Below, piece by piece: positions 35,431 to 44,650 of a stretch of DNA of 64,000 nucleotides (position 1 is its first letter; each line of letters opens with the position of its first letter). Location: contig NZ_CP094984.1 in assembly GCF_022869865.1 (NCBI RefSeq), positions 1,054,001 through 1,118,000 of the forward strand, in the 5' to 3' direction. Made by a program: the position numbers and the translations under genes. The DNA is from Arthrobacter zhangbolii (GTDB lineage: Bacteria > Actinomycetota > Actinomycetes > Actinomycetales > Micrococcaceae). The notes beneath the pieces are model-generated. The model was not told the DNA's origin. It did no database searches and worked only from the letters and a program-made list of their open reading frames with translations.

Positions 35431-38241
35431 GTGCAGCTACATAACGATCACCAGTCCCATCACCGCCGCACGGGCGGGGCCCCGCTCCACAGCGGAGCAC
35501 CGGATGCCTCCGGACCCGCTGTTCCCTCCGGTCCCGCTGTTCATGAGACGCCCACCGCGGGTGCGGGCGCCGCCGTCGTCGGCCGGGAACGGGTGCTCGA
35601 AGAGGTGCTGCAGTCCCTCGCCGGCACGGCACAGGGTGCCGGATGCGTGCTCGTAGGGGAAAGCGGCATTGGCAAGACGGCCGTAATGCAGCACGCTCTG
35701 CGGCACCTGGGCGATGAGACGTTCGTGGTGCAGGTCCGGGGCTCCGAGTTCGCCGGGCGCACGCCTTTTGGCGCATTAACGTTTCTTCTCTCGGACCTGG
35801 ACCCCGAACTTTCCAACCACCCGGTGATGATCCTCCGCGGCCTCACGGAACTGATCAGGGAACGCGCCAACGGCCGTCCCGTGCTTTTGGCGGTAGACAA
35901 CGCCGAGGAACTGGACGAGTTTTCCGCCATGGTGCTCACGCAGATGGTGCTTAACCGCAGTGCCGGAATGCTGGTGGCTTTCCGTGACTTCAGTTCGGCC
36001 CCCGGCGAATTCACGGGCCTCTGGCGGGATGGCATTCTCACCAGGGTAGACCTGGAGCCGCTGACGGTCCTTGAGGCAGCCGCCTATCTGGGTTCGCTGC
36101 TGGGCGGAAAAGTGTCCCGGGCCGCCGCTGCGGCTATACACGGCTATGCCGGCGGAAACCCCCAGCTGCTCTCCCTGGCCAGTTCCGACTTCCAGGACTC
36201 CGGGCGGTTGCGTATGCACAACGGCAGCTGGGTGCTGGCGCCGGGGGAGGATATCCGCGGCGGACGTGTCGCCTCGGCCGTGCTCAACAGCCTCAACGGG
36301 TTGTCGGCAGGGCAGACCCAGCTGCTGCAGCTGCTCTCCATGGCCGGTTCGCTGCCGCTGCCCGTGGTCCTGGCGCAGCTGGACAGCGCCGAACTGGACG
36401 AGCTGCAGGAACACGGCATGGTTGCCCTGGACATCCGCCCGGTCCCTGACGTCAGAATCAGCAGCCCGGTGCTGGTTCGCTCCTTACGGTCCGGACTGGG
36501 GCCGGCCCGGCAGCGCCGGCTTTTTGAAGAGTTGGCTCCCTTCCTCAATACCGTCGAGGGATTCGTCCTGGATGATGTGCTCCTGGCCCGCTGGCTGGAG
36601 GCCATTGGCGAGGTGCCGCCGGCCCAGCTCGCCGTGCGCGCAGCCCGGCGGGCCACAGCTGCGGGAAATCCCGACAGCGCGGTTGCCGTGCTATCAGCCG
36701 CTTTCAATACGCAGGAAGAGAACGCGGGCGCCGTCGTGGAACTCGCACGGGCACGAACAGAGCAGGGCGAGTACGGTGCTGCGCTGGGTATCCTTTCCCG
36801 TTACCGGGGGAGCGAGGCAGCTCCCGACGCCGGTGACCGGATTCGGCTGTTGCTGGCAGAATGCCGCGTCCTCTGTATCGAGGCCACCGGGCTCCGGGAT
36901 CCCCGCTCCGCAGCAGCACCGGCAGAGCCCGCCCGGATGCGCCACACGGACCTGTTTTCTCAAGTAGAGGACGAGATTACCGCCCTGGGGAAGACGCCTG
37001 GCATCGACATCGTGGAGCTGAGGCGCGAGCTGATTCTGGCCCGGGCAGAATGCCACTCCGCCCACGGGCGTTTCCTGGATAACGCGACCTATCTGGCCTC
37101 CGAGGAGGTGGAGACGGCGGCCGCGGATCTTGAATTCCGTATTCTCCGGTCTGCCTGGCTGTGCGAGGCATGGGGCATGACCAGCCGCCAAGATGACGCG
37201 GTGGAACTTGCTGCCCAGATGGAGCGGTTGTTGCCCGGTGCCGGTCTCAGCGCCGGGACCTATGCCCGGGTGGCCGGCAAACTCCTGCACACCTATCTGA
37301 TCACCGGGGAGCTGCACGCGTGCGAACGGTTGCTGGATTCCGCGGCGGCAGCGGGGATGGAGGGTACGTATACCGAACTGGGGCAGGGACTGCTTCATGC
37401 CTTCGCCGGACGGCCCGAGCCGGCCCTCGCCGCCCTGCTTCCGGCGGTAGACCAGCTGGCGGTGGGCGGTCCGGCAGCGTTCCTGCCCCTGGCGGCGGCT
37501 GCAGCCGCCTACTGCCACGCCATGAACGGGCGGTTGGACGAGGCACTCCAGTACCTGCAGATACAACGCGGCGCAGCCGACGGCGGGCCTTGGACCGTAC
37601 GGCGCGGTGCCAGGCACTTCGCTGCTCTGGCTGAGGCAGCGCTGGGGGCGGAAACAGGAAGCCGCCGCTTCGCTTCCCTTGCAGCGCAGGACCATAAACG
37701 CAGCGCCTATGCGTATGAACTGCTGGCCCGCCTGACGGCCATGCGGCTGGGGGATGAGGACAGCCTGGACGAGGTACTGTCCGTGGCGGCAAGCCTGCAG
37801 GGGGACTTCGCCGCGCTCTGTGAAAGCTATGCAAAGGGACTGGGCAATGCGGACGCCCAGCTGCTTCTCCGGGCCTCCGAAATGGCAGGAAACTCCGGGC
37901 ATCAGCTGCTGGCCAGGGAAATCTCCGAACATGCCCTGGGGATCGCCTCGGGTGCGGGGGACCGGGCAACCGTCCGCTTCATCCACCGCAGCCGCAGGGC
38001 CACGGGCCCCGAAACAGCCGCGGAAGCTGCTGATGAAATCCTCGGGGCACTGACTGCCAGGGAGCGCTCCATCGCCCGCAAGGCGGCAGCCGGCACAAGC
38101 AACAAGAAAATCGCGGAAGAACTGGGGATCTCGGTCAGGACGGTCGAGGGGCACCTTTACCAGGTCTATTCCAAACTCCATGTTGGCAGCAGGCGGGAAC
38201 TTGCCCGCACCATTGCGGAACAGGCAGGAGCAAAGAAATGA
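35431..38241 (+). CDS. LAL-type LuxR regulator 4 (AAA ATPase with canonical LuxR HTH)
   Basis: A 936-aa LAL regulator, the longest here owing to a 45-residue His/Pro/Gly-rich N-terminal tail. Walker A is VGESGIGKTAV (about 74-82), Walker B is VLLAVDNAEELD (about 150), then a long helical repeat region. The canonical HTH is ALTARERSIARKAAAG, then GISVRTVEGHLYQVYSKLHV. The start is GTG at 35431 with only a weak AGGT site; later in-frame GTGs would trim the tail. The stop overlaps LAL 5's start (ATGA at 38238-38241), indicating coupled translation of the two regulators. Confidence 0.88.
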   Translation: MQLHNDHQSHHRRTGGAPLHSGAPDASGPAVPSGPAVHETPTAGAGAAVVGRERVLEEVLQSLAGTAQGAGCVLVGESGIGKTAVMQHALRHLGDETFVVQVRGSEFAGRTPFGALTFLLSDLDPELSNHPVMILRGLTELIRERANGRPVLLAVDNAEELDEFSAMVLTQMVLNRSAGMLVAFRDFSSAPGEFTGLWRDGILTRVDLEPLTVLEAAAYLGSLLGGKVSRAAAAAIHGYAGGNPQLLSLASSDFQDSGRLRMHNGSWVLAPGEDIRGGRVASAVLNSLNGLSAGQTQLLQLLSMAGSLPLPVVLAQLDSAELDELQEHGMVALDIRPVPDVRISSPVLVRSLRSGLGPARQRRLFEELAPFLNTVEGFVLDDVLLARWLEAIGEVPPAQLAVRAARRATAAGNPDSAVAVLSAAFNTQEENAGAVVELARARTEQGEYGAALGILSRYRGSEAAPDAGDRIRLLLAECRVLCIEATGLRDPRSAAAPAEPARMRHTDLFSQVEDEITALGKTPGIDIVELRRELILARAECHSAHGRFLDNATYLASEEVETAAADLEFRILRSAWLCEAWGMTSRQDDAVELAAQMERLLPGAGLSAGTYARVAGKLLHTYLITGELHACERLLDSAAAAGMEGTYTELGQGLLHAFAGRPEPALAALLPAVDQLAVGGPAAFLPLAAAAAAYCHAMNGRLDEALQYLQIQRGAADGGPWTVRRGARHFAALAEAALGAETGSRRFASLAAQDHKRSAYAYELLARLTAMRLGDEDSLDEVLSVAASLQGDFAALCESYAKGLGNADAQLLLRASEMAGNSGHQLLAREISEHALGIASGAGDRATVRFIHRSRRATGPETAAEAADEILGALTARERSIARKAAAGTSNKKIAEELGISVRTVEGHLYQVYSKLHVGSRRELARTIAEQAGAKK

Positions 38242-40973
38242 CAATCTGGGGTCAGAGCCGTCAGCTGTTCGGACGTGAACGCGAACTCGCGGAGGTCGCC
38301 GGACGGTTGCTGGACCCCGGGCTGCGCGGCGTCGTACTCCTTGGCGACGAAGGCATCGGCAAGTCCTCCCTCGCGGAGCAGGCGGCCGAGAGCCTTTCCT
38401 CGATCATGCTCCCTTATTACGTCTGCGGCAGTCCCGTGCTCTCCAGGATGCCCTACGGCATCCTGTCCACCTACCTCGGCCGGGCCACCGCGGCGGAGAT
38501 GGAATCCCCGCTCACTGTCCTGCGGACTGTGCGGACACACTTCCAGCGGCTGACGGAAACCAACGGCCTGCAGACGCTGCTGGTGGTGGACAACGCACAA
38601 TACCTGGATGAGGCCAGCGCGCATCTGCTCACCCAGCTTGCCATGTCCGGCGAACTCCGGCTGATGGTCATTTCCCGGGCACGGGCACCCCGGATCCACG
38701 AACTGCTCTCCCTGGCCAGGGACGGGCTGCTCGCGCGGATCGACCTGGGCCCGCTGTCACACGAGGCAGTTCACGAGTTCTGCGTCAGCGTGCTTGGCGG
38801 TCCGGTACTGCAGGCATCCACCACGCTCTTAAACCGCATCTCCGGAGGCAATCCGCTGTACGTCAAGGAGCTGCTGGGACGTGCCCAGCGGCAACAGCGG
38901 CTGGTTGAAGCAAACGGAGCCTGGTTCCTGCGGGGCAGGCCGGACTGTCTGGATACCTCCCTGGTAGACTTGGTGAAGAGCATGCTCGGTTCCCGCACCC
39001 CGGCTGAACGGAACGTCCTTGAAACCCTGGCACTGGCCGAACGGCTGCCACGGTCCGTCCTGTCGGCAGTGGCCGACGACGAAGCCGTCCGTTCGCTGGT
39101 GATCGACGGCATTGTGGAAATCCTGCCGGACCGGGATGAATCCGCCCATTTGGTTCAGCTCCTGCACGAAGAGATCATCCGCAGCCTGGTCCCGGCCGCC
39201 CGCAGTGCGGAAATCCGCGCGCGGGTCCTGGGCTGCTACGCCCCGGGTTCCCCGGGCAGCTCCATGAACCCGGGTGACATCAGTACGCTGCTCCGTCAAA
39301 CTGAATGGGCGTTGGACTGCGGAGACCGGCTGCCCGGAGAGCATTTGCTTGCGGCCTCCCGGGCGGCGAACGGGATAGGAGACGCTGCCAGGGCACAGCG
39401 TTTCGCAGCCGCCATAACCGCCGTGCCTTTCCGTGCCGCAGCCGAAGTGGAGCTCGCCGTCGCGCACGCCAAGCAGGGCAGCTACGGGCAGGCCCGGGAC
39501 CGGCTCGATGCGTTGGGGAAGCGGATGAGTGCGGACAAAGCAGCCGTGTGGGACCGGCTGACCCTTCACCGGGCGATGTTCGTCAGCGCGCTGAGCCGGA
39601 CCAGCGGGCCCGGCGAGGGACTAACTGCCCTGACAGATAAGTGGAAGACCGCTTCGGCTCCGGCCGAAGACGACCCGGGCGTAGCGGAGCAGGTACGGGT
39701 GTCCATGGAGGTCCTCAACGCGTCCGCACTGATTCTCGACGGCGAGTACGAACAGGCATGCACCCTCCTTGCAGCCCTTGACACCGGTGGCCTCCTGCCG
39801 GATGCGGCGGAACTGGCGGTATTGATTCACGGCCTCTACGCCGAGGTCCTGACCGCGTGCGGGGACGTGGAGCCTGCCCTGCAACAGGCCGCGGCCGCCG
39901 CGACCATGCTGGATACCGGAGGCGGAGAGCTGCAGGGGTATGCCGGGTTTGTTTTCGTCCGCCAGGCCCAGGCCATGCTGCATGGCGGCCGGTTTGGCCA
40001 GCTGGAACAGCTGCTTGCCCGGATGCATTCCGTTCCCCAGCACCAATTGACCCTTCTCGGGGGCAGCCTGGGTGTATTCGAAGCGGCCCTTGAGATTCAC
40101 CGCGGCAGGCTCCACGACGGGTTGCGGAAGCTGCGCCCGGCGGTGGAAGCGTTGCGGGAAAACGATCCGGAACTGCTGCTCCCGTATGCCCTTGGCCTGG
40201 CCGGTTACGCTGCGACCGTGGTGGCTGACGGAACGCCCGCGGCAGGTTTCGTGGCCCAGGTTCCGACAGTCGGATACACCGGTCCGCGGCATCTGTGGCT
40301 CACGGCCCAGGCTTACGCCGCCGCAGCCGAAGCCTCACAATCCACCGAGGGTCCGCCCTCCGGCCGGCTTGCTGCGCTTGCCGCAGAGGCCAGGGCAGGC
40401 GGACTGCACAGCACCGAGAAGGACATCCTGGAACTATGCCTGGCCGTTGGCGACCTTACCCAGGTGGGGCGTCTGGCCGAGCTGACTGCCGATTTTGACG
40501 GTGCCGAAGCGCAGGCGCTGCATGCCTATGCCGTTGCCGTTGCCTCAGGCAACCCGGACCGGATGGTCGCGGCCGCCGAGGACGCAATCCGGGCACAGAA
40601 ATACCTCGTGGCGGTAGAAAGCATCGGGCATGCCATCCGTTTCTATGGCAACCACGGAAACCTGCGCCGCCAGCGCGCCCTGATCCAGCAGCTGCGGCGG
40701 CGCAGAGAGGAACTGGCGGGCGTTACTGTCTCATATCTCAGCCCGTCCCTGCATCTGGTCCGGCTCACCCGCCGTGAGCACGAAATCGTGGACCTGCTGC
40801 TGTCCGGTGCCACCACCAAGGACATTGCCGCCCACTTCACACTCTCCCAGCGGACGGTCGAGGGGCATGTCTACCGGATCTACGTAAAACTGGGGATCAG
40901 CCGCCGAGCGGACCTTGAATCTGCCTACCGTGCCCTGGAACCCGGACATCGGAGCAGTTCCCTGGTCAGGTAA
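38238..40973 (+). CDS. LAL-type LuxR regulator 5 (AAA ATPase with canonical LuxR HTH)
   Basis: A 911-aa LAL regulator. Walker A is LGDEGIGKSSL (about 34-42), Walker B is LLVVDNAQYLD (about 114), followed by helical repeats. The C-terminal HTH is canonical: RLTRREHEIVDLLLSGATTK, then LSQRTVEGHVYRIYVKLGIS. It overlaps LAL 4 by four bases and ends immediately before a pair of hairpins. It is the last regulator and the one closest to the polysaccharide cluster, whose first gene begins about 420 bp further on. Confidence 0.9.
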   Translation: MTIWGQSRQLFGRERELAEVAGRLLDPGLRGVVLLGDEGIGKSSLAEQAAESLSSIMLPYYVCGSPVLSRMPYGILSTYLGRATAAEMESPLTVLRTVRTHFQRLTETNGLQTLLVVDNAQYLDEASAHLLTQLAMSGELRLMVISRARAPRIHELLSLARDGLLARIDLGPLSHEAVHEFCVSVLGGPVLQASTTLLNRISGGNPLYVKELLGRAQRQQRLVEANGAWFLRGRPDCLDTSLVDLVKSMLGSRTPAERNVLETLALAERLPRSVLSAVADDEAVRSLVIDGIVEILPDRDESAHLVQLLHEEIIRSLVPAARSAEIRARVLGCYAPGSPGSSMNPGDISTLLRQTEWALDCGDRLPGEHLLAASRAANGIGDAARAQRFAAAITAVPFRAAAEVELAVAHAKQGSYGQARDRLDALGKRMSADKAAVWDRLTLHRAMFVSALSRTSGPGEGLTALTDKWKTASAPAEDDPGVAEQVRVSMEVLNASALILDGEYEQACTLLAALDTGGLLPDAAELAVLIHGLYAEVLTACGDVEPALQQAAAAATMLDTGGGELQGYAGFVFVRQAQAMLHGGRFGQLEQLLARMHSVPQHQLTLLGGSLGVFEAALEIHRGRLHDGLRKLRPAVEALRENDPELLLPYALGLAGYAATVVADGTPAAGFVAQVPTVGYTGPRHLWLTAQAYAAAAEASQSTEGPPSGRLAALAAEARAGGLHSTEKDILELCLAVGDLTQVGRLAELTADFDGAEAQALHAYAVAVASGNPDRMVAAAEDAIRAQKYLVAVESIGHAIRFYGNHGNLRRQRALIQQLRRRREELAGVTVSYLSPSLHLVRLTRREHEIVDLLLSGATTKDIAAHFTLSQRTVEGHVYRIYVKLGISRRADLESAYRALEPGHRSSSLVR

Positions 40974-40974
40974 T

Positions 40975-41028
40975 GGCTGGTCCTCTGTGCCGGCCAGCCC
41001 CAAAAATACCTGACTATATTTGGGTTTT
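40975..41028 (+). terminator. Double hairpin after LAL 5
   Basis: GGCTGG/CCAGCC (40975-40980 with 40994-40999) is followed by CCCAAA/TTTGGG (40999-41004 with 41019-41024) and then TTTT. The second hairpin with its T-run looks like a weak rho-independent terminator for the regulator operon. Confidence 0.5.
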
Positions 41029-41395
41029 CAGCGTTGCTGGGTAGTAGGGCAGGTACGTCCCGCCGACAGGACGAAATCCAGCTGACGAGCCGAGTATTGA
41101 GTACTCGGGTTCCTGTAGAGGACCGCTCCTACATTTGTTGCCAGTTCAAGGAAAAGGCAACCAGAAGGACGTCGGTCTCGAAATGGGCACTGAGATACAT
41201 GGTCACACTGCGCCGGAATCCTACCTGCAGGCAGTACCGCCGGTCGCGGCTGGGAGTACCAGCCGACCAGTCGTTCATGCGGCGAGCCGGACCGTCCCGG
41301 GACCGAGGGGAGCCGGGGCGGTCAAAGAGCACCGCCGATACGCCCCATCCGTTTTTGATCCAGCCGGGCTGCATACCTCCGACGGCGGTTCGGCC
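41029..41395 (+). promoter_or_regulatory. Upstream region of the polysaccharide cluster
   Basis: This region lies between the LAL 5 terminator and the preferred start of the initiating sugar transferase. It contains the palindrome at 41090-41108. Although the downstream frame is open through most of it, the third-base composition is less GC-biased than in neighbouring genes, so it looks more like a promoter and leader than coding sequence. Confidence 0.45.
41090..41108. promoter_or_regulatory. Palindrome CCGAGTA-N5-TACTCGG, likely operator
   Basis: A perfect 7-bp inverted repeat with a 5-base spacer lies upstream of the first polysaccharide gene. The inner GAGTA-N5-TACTC recurs at 47558-47572 with the same spacer length. 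Half-sites ten base pairs apart suit a dimeric regulator. Which protein binds is unknown. Confidence 0.55.
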
Positions 41396-42928
41396 ATGGC
41401 GCAGAGCCGCAGTACGGCAGACATCGTGCTGCCGGTCCAGCCGTTTGTTTTTCCCAGCTTTACCACGGCCCGGCACTTTGGGCAGGCCGGGCGTACCAAG
41501 AGCGCTGCTGTCGTATGGAACCGTCGCTACGCCAGGATCCTCACGGTTTCGGATGCGGTGGTGGTCTTCACCGCAGCACTGGTCGGTCACGCGGCCTGGT
41601 TCGGGCTGGAAGAAGCCAAGCTGCGCGTCGGACCCTTTGCGCCCACCTACCTCATCATCTCGTGCCTCATTGGCCTGGCCTGGATGCTCGCGCTGCAGGC
41701 CTACCGCAGCCGGGACGCCCGTATCACCGGGATCGGTACTGATGAGTACAAGAGGGTAGTCAACGCCACTGTTGCCCTGATGGGAACCCTTGCCCTGGTC
41801 TCCGTGGTCTTCCAAATCGACATCGCCCGTGGATACTTCGGACTAGTGCTTCCCGGCGGTACCGCTGGATTGATCGCCGCCCGGTGGCTGCTACGGCGAT
41901 GGCTGCAGATGCAGAGGCGGAAGGGGAAGTACCTCTCCCGCGTGGTTGTCCTGGGGCAGCCCCGGGACGTGCGGTACGTGGTGAACCAGATCGGTCGAAA
42001 GTCGCGGGCGGCCTACCAAGTGGTTGGCGTGGCGCTTACGGGCAAGAAAAGAGCCTGGCTTGAAGTGAACGGAGCGCAGCTTCCCGTTGTCTCAGACGCA
42101 GAGACGGTGGTTGAGGCCGTCGCGCGGGTGGGTGCAGACGCCGTAATTGTCGCAGGCCAAACCAAAGGGGGCAGCCGGTACATTCAGGAATTGGGCTGGC
42201 AGCTCGAGGAGTCCTCCACTGAACTGATTCTGACTACCGGGCTGACCAACGTCGCCGGGCCGAGGATTCACGCCCGGCCGGTGGAGGGTCTGCCTCTGAT
42301 GCACGTGGAGCTTCCTCAGTACACCGGTGCCCGGCACGCCTTCAAACGGATTTTCGACGTCGTGGTGTCGTGTGCTGCCTTGCTTGCCTTGGTGCCCCTG
42401 TTTGCCATGCTGGCAATCCTGGTCAAAAAGGACAGCCCGGGGCCCGTGCTCTTCCGGCAGGAACGCGTGGGACGGGGCGGCCGTAAGTTCCTGATGCTGA
42501 AATTCCGCTCAATGGTGGAAACGGCGGAAGACGATCTGGCTGGTTTGCTGGACCAAAATGAAGGTGCCGGACTGATGTTCAAAATCCAGAATGACCCCAG
42601 AATCACCCGGGTGGGTGCCTGGATGCGGCGGTATTCGCTGGATGAACTACCCCAGTTCTGGAACGTGCTGATTGGGGACATGTCCCTGGTGGGACCGCGC
42701 CCGCCGCTGCAGCGGGAAGTCGACAGCTATGAAAAGCGGGTCCACCGCCGCCTGTACATCAAGCCCGGCATTACGGGTATGTGGCAGACCAACGGACGCT
42801 CCAACCTGAGCTGGCAAGACAGTATCCGCCTCGACCTTTACTACGTGGAGAACTGGTCTCTGACCGGCGACCTCATCATTCTGTGGCGCACCGCTGTCCA
42901 GATGGTCAAGCCGCTGGGGGCCTTCTGA
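41396..42928 (+). CDS. Polyprenyl-phosphate sugar-1-phosphate transferase (initiating enzyme)
   Basis: About 510 aa. The N-terminal part has four or five membrane segments and a nucleotide-binding-like middle domain (VVVLGQPRDVRYVVNQIG); the C-terminal bacterial sugar transferase domain has FKRIFDVVVSCAALLALVPL, RQERVGRGGRKFLMLKFRSM, YSLDELPQFWNVLIGDMSLV, GPRPP and KPGITGMWQTNGRSNLSW. Such enzymes start each repeat unit by placing a sugar-1-phosphate on undecaprenyl phosphate. ATG 41396 gives the usual family length; an ATG at 41183 and a TTG at 41135 would add residues with no recognisable domain, and none of the starts has a strong ribosome site. It heads the exopolysaccharide cluster, downstream of a palindrome. 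Confidence 0.9.
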   Translation: MAQSRSTADIVLPVQPFVFPSFTTARHFGQAGRTKSAAVVWNRRYARILTVSDAVVVFTAALVGHAAWFGLEEAKLRVGPFAPTYLIISCLIGLAWMLALQAYRSRDARITGIGTDEYKRVVNATVALMGTLALVSVVFQIDIARGYFGLVLPGGTAGLIAARWLLRRWLQMQRRKGKYLSRVVVLGQPRDVRYVVNQIGRKSRAAYQVVGVALTGKKRAWLEVNGAQLPVVSDAETVVEAVARVGADAVIVAGQTKGGSRYIQELGWQLEESSTELILTTGLTNVAGPRIHARPVEGLPLMHVELPQYTGARHAFKRIFDVVVSCAALLALVPLFAMLAILVKKDSPGPVLFRQERVGRGGRKFLMLKFRSMVETAEDDLAGLLDQNEGAGLMFKIQNDPRITRVGAWMRRYSLDELPQFWNVLIGDMSLVGPRPPLQREVDSYEKRVHRRLYIKPGITGMWQTNGRSNLSWQDSIRLDLYYVENWSLTGDLIILWRTAVQMVKPLGAF

Positions 42929-42987
42929 TGGGTCCCGCCCCGCAATCCACCGAACCGCAACAAGACCGCCACCGGAAGGCAGGAAGC

Positions 42988-43428
42988 ATGGGAATCCGCA
43001 TCGGCTACGCGCCGGGAGCTTTTGACCTGTTCCACATAGGGCACCTGAACATCCTGAAGCACGCCAAGGCGCAATGCGATTACCTTGTGGCCGGAGTTGT
43101 CTCCGACGAGCTGTGCGAAATCCGTAAGGGACAGGTCCCCGTGGTGCCCCTGCCGGAACGGCTGGAGATAGTTGCCGGACTGGCATGCGTCGACCGTGCT
43201 GTCCCGGAGATCCTGCCGGACAAGCTCGACACTTGGAGGCAACTGCGGTTCAACGTCTTTTTCAAAGGGGACGACTGGAAGGGAACCGCAGCCGGTACGG
43301 ACCTTGAGAAGGCGTTTGAGGCGGTGGGCGTGGAAGTCGTGTACTTCCCCTATACGGTCCACACCTCCAGCACGCGTCTTCGCCGCAGCCTGGATCTCCT
43401 GAACGCCACGGCAGGGAGCGCGATATGA
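42988..43428 (+). CDS. TagD-like cytidylyltransferase family protein
   Basis: 146 aa from ATG 42988. GAFDLFHIGHLNILKHAK contains the HxGH nucleotidyltransferase motif, and the C-terminus carries the STRLRRSL variant of the second motif; size and sequence resemble glycerol-3-phosphate cytidylyltransferases, which form CDP-alcohols. An earlier ATG at 42928 overlaps the preceding stop (TGATG) and has a G-rich site; it would add 20 residues. Both starts are credible. The ATG of the next gene overlaps its stop. With the CDP-alcohol phosphotransferase at 53985 it suggests that a CDP-activated polyol is built and used in this cluster (inference). The substrate is not determinable. Confidence 0.85.
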   Translation: MGIRIGYAPGAFDLFHIGHLNILKHAKAQCDYLVAGVVSDELCEIRKGQVPVVPLPERLEIVAGLACVDRAVPEILPDKLDTWRQLRFNVFFKGDDWKGTAAGTDLEKAFEAVGVEVVYFPYTVHTSSTRLRRSLDLLNATAGSAI

Positions 43429-44621
43429 GGGTACCGGTTGCGGACAGCCGCCTGCGGATCGCCCTGGTCGGGACGCGGGGTGTGCCGGCTCGATACGGAG
43501 GGTTCGAAACCTGTGTGGAAGAAGTTGGCAAACGGCTGGTTGAACGCGGACACCAGGTGACGGTCTATTGCCGGATTGATGCCCGGACCGACACCTCGGT
43601 CCGGGAGTATCTGGGTATGGACCTGGTGCACTTACCGGCCCTGCATAAACGGTCTCTGGAGACCCTCAGCCACACCGGGCTGTCCGCTGCACACTTGCTT
43701 GGGCACCGCCCGGATGCGGCCATCGTCTTCAACGCCGCGAATTCGCCGTGGCTGCCCCTGCTTCGCGGAGCCGGGATTCCCGTGGCAACCCACGTGGACG
43801 GGCTGGAATGGAAAAGGGCAAAATGGGGTCCGGTCGGCCAGCGCTACTACCGCTACGCGGAAGCGCTGGCAGTCCGATACTCGGATGCCCTAATTGCCGA
43901 CGCCGGCGGGATCCAGCAGTACTACCGGGAAGAATTCGACGCCGAAGCGGTGCTCATCACGTATGGCGCCCCGATTCTGGGGGATGCAGGCGACCACCGG
44001 CTGGCCGAGGTGGACCTAACCGCGAATCAATACCACCTGGTGGTCGCGCGGATGGAACCGGAGAACCACGTGCACACCATCGTGGAGGGATACCTCCGCA
44101 GCGGTTCAGTGCTGCCCTTGGTGGTGGTGGGCAGCGCCCCGTATGCGGAACAATACACGGGCAGCATCCGGCGAATGGCGGACGCCCGCGTCCGCTTCCT
44201 GGGCGGGGTCTGGGACCAGGAATTACTGGACCAGCTATATGCCAACTCCCGGGTGTACTGGCACGGGCACTCCGTGGGAGGAACCAATCCCTCCCTCCTG
44301 CGGGCAATGGGCGCCGGCGCTGCCGTCAACGCCTTCGATGTTGTGTTCAATCGGGAGGTCCTCAGATCAGCGGGGCGCTTCTTCACGAATCCCGAGGACG
44401 TGTCGAAGCTGGCGCTGGCGGCGGAGATCTCCCCGCAGGATGCTGCCGAACGGGGTAGGACTTCACTTCAGGAAGCAGCACGCTACGACTGGGACGATGT
44501 GACGTACAAGTACGAACTCCTGGCACGGGGGCTTGCCGCCGGAGAGTTCCGGTGCCCGGGCAGTGCCCGACGGCGACGCCCGGGCCTCCAAGAGGCCAGG
44601 CTCACGGGCGCATCGAGATAA
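43425..44621 (+). CDS. DUF1972-type glycosyltransferase
   Basis: A 398-aa GT-B fold glycosyltransferase. The N-terminal ALVGTRGVPARYGGFETCVE is the hallmark of the DUF1972 group, many of which add rhamnose or a related sugar as the second step of repeat-unit assembly. The donor-binding half contains VVARMEPENHVHTIVEG and HGHSVGGTNPSLLRAMGAGA. It starts within the stop of the cytidylyltransferase gene (ATGA at 43425-43428), so is translated from the same message as the initiating transferase. Sugar specificity cannot be inferred. Confidence 0.9.
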   Translation: MRVPVADSRLRIALVGTRGVPARYGGFETCVEEVGKRLVERGHQVTVYCRIDARTDTSVREYLGMDLVHLPALHKRSLETLSHTGLSAAHLLGHRPDAAIVFNAANSPWLPLLRGAGIPVATHVDGLEWKRAKWGPVGQRYYRYAEALAVRYSDALIADAGGIQQYYREEFDAEAVLITYGAPILGDAGDHRLAEVDLTANQYHLVVARMEPENHVHTIVEGYLRSGSVLPLVVVGSAPYAEQYTGSIRRMADARVRFLGGVWDQELLDQLYANSRVYWHGHSVGGTNPSLLRAMGAGAAVNAFDVVFNREVLRSAGRFFTNPEDVSKLALAAEISPQDAAERGRTSLQEAARYDWDDVTYKYELLARGLAAGEFRCPGSARRRRPGLQEARLTGASR

Positions 44622-44650
44622 CCCGTACTGCAGCACGGCTAGGAGGGAAC

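Noticed and set aside
36694-38244. A 516-codon minus-strand frame within LAL 4
   Set aside because: It lies wholly inside a gene with Walker and LuxR motifs, and its translation has no domain.
27060-40973. Tandem LAL genes as an assembly duplication
   Set aside because: The five proteins differ in length and throughout their sequences, and the intergenic regions are all different, so they are not copies made by misassembly.
41135-41395. N-terminal extension of the initiating sugar transferase
   Set aside because: The frame is open, but this part has weaker GC bias at third positions, no known domain and no good ribosome site; ATG 41396 gives a normal family length.
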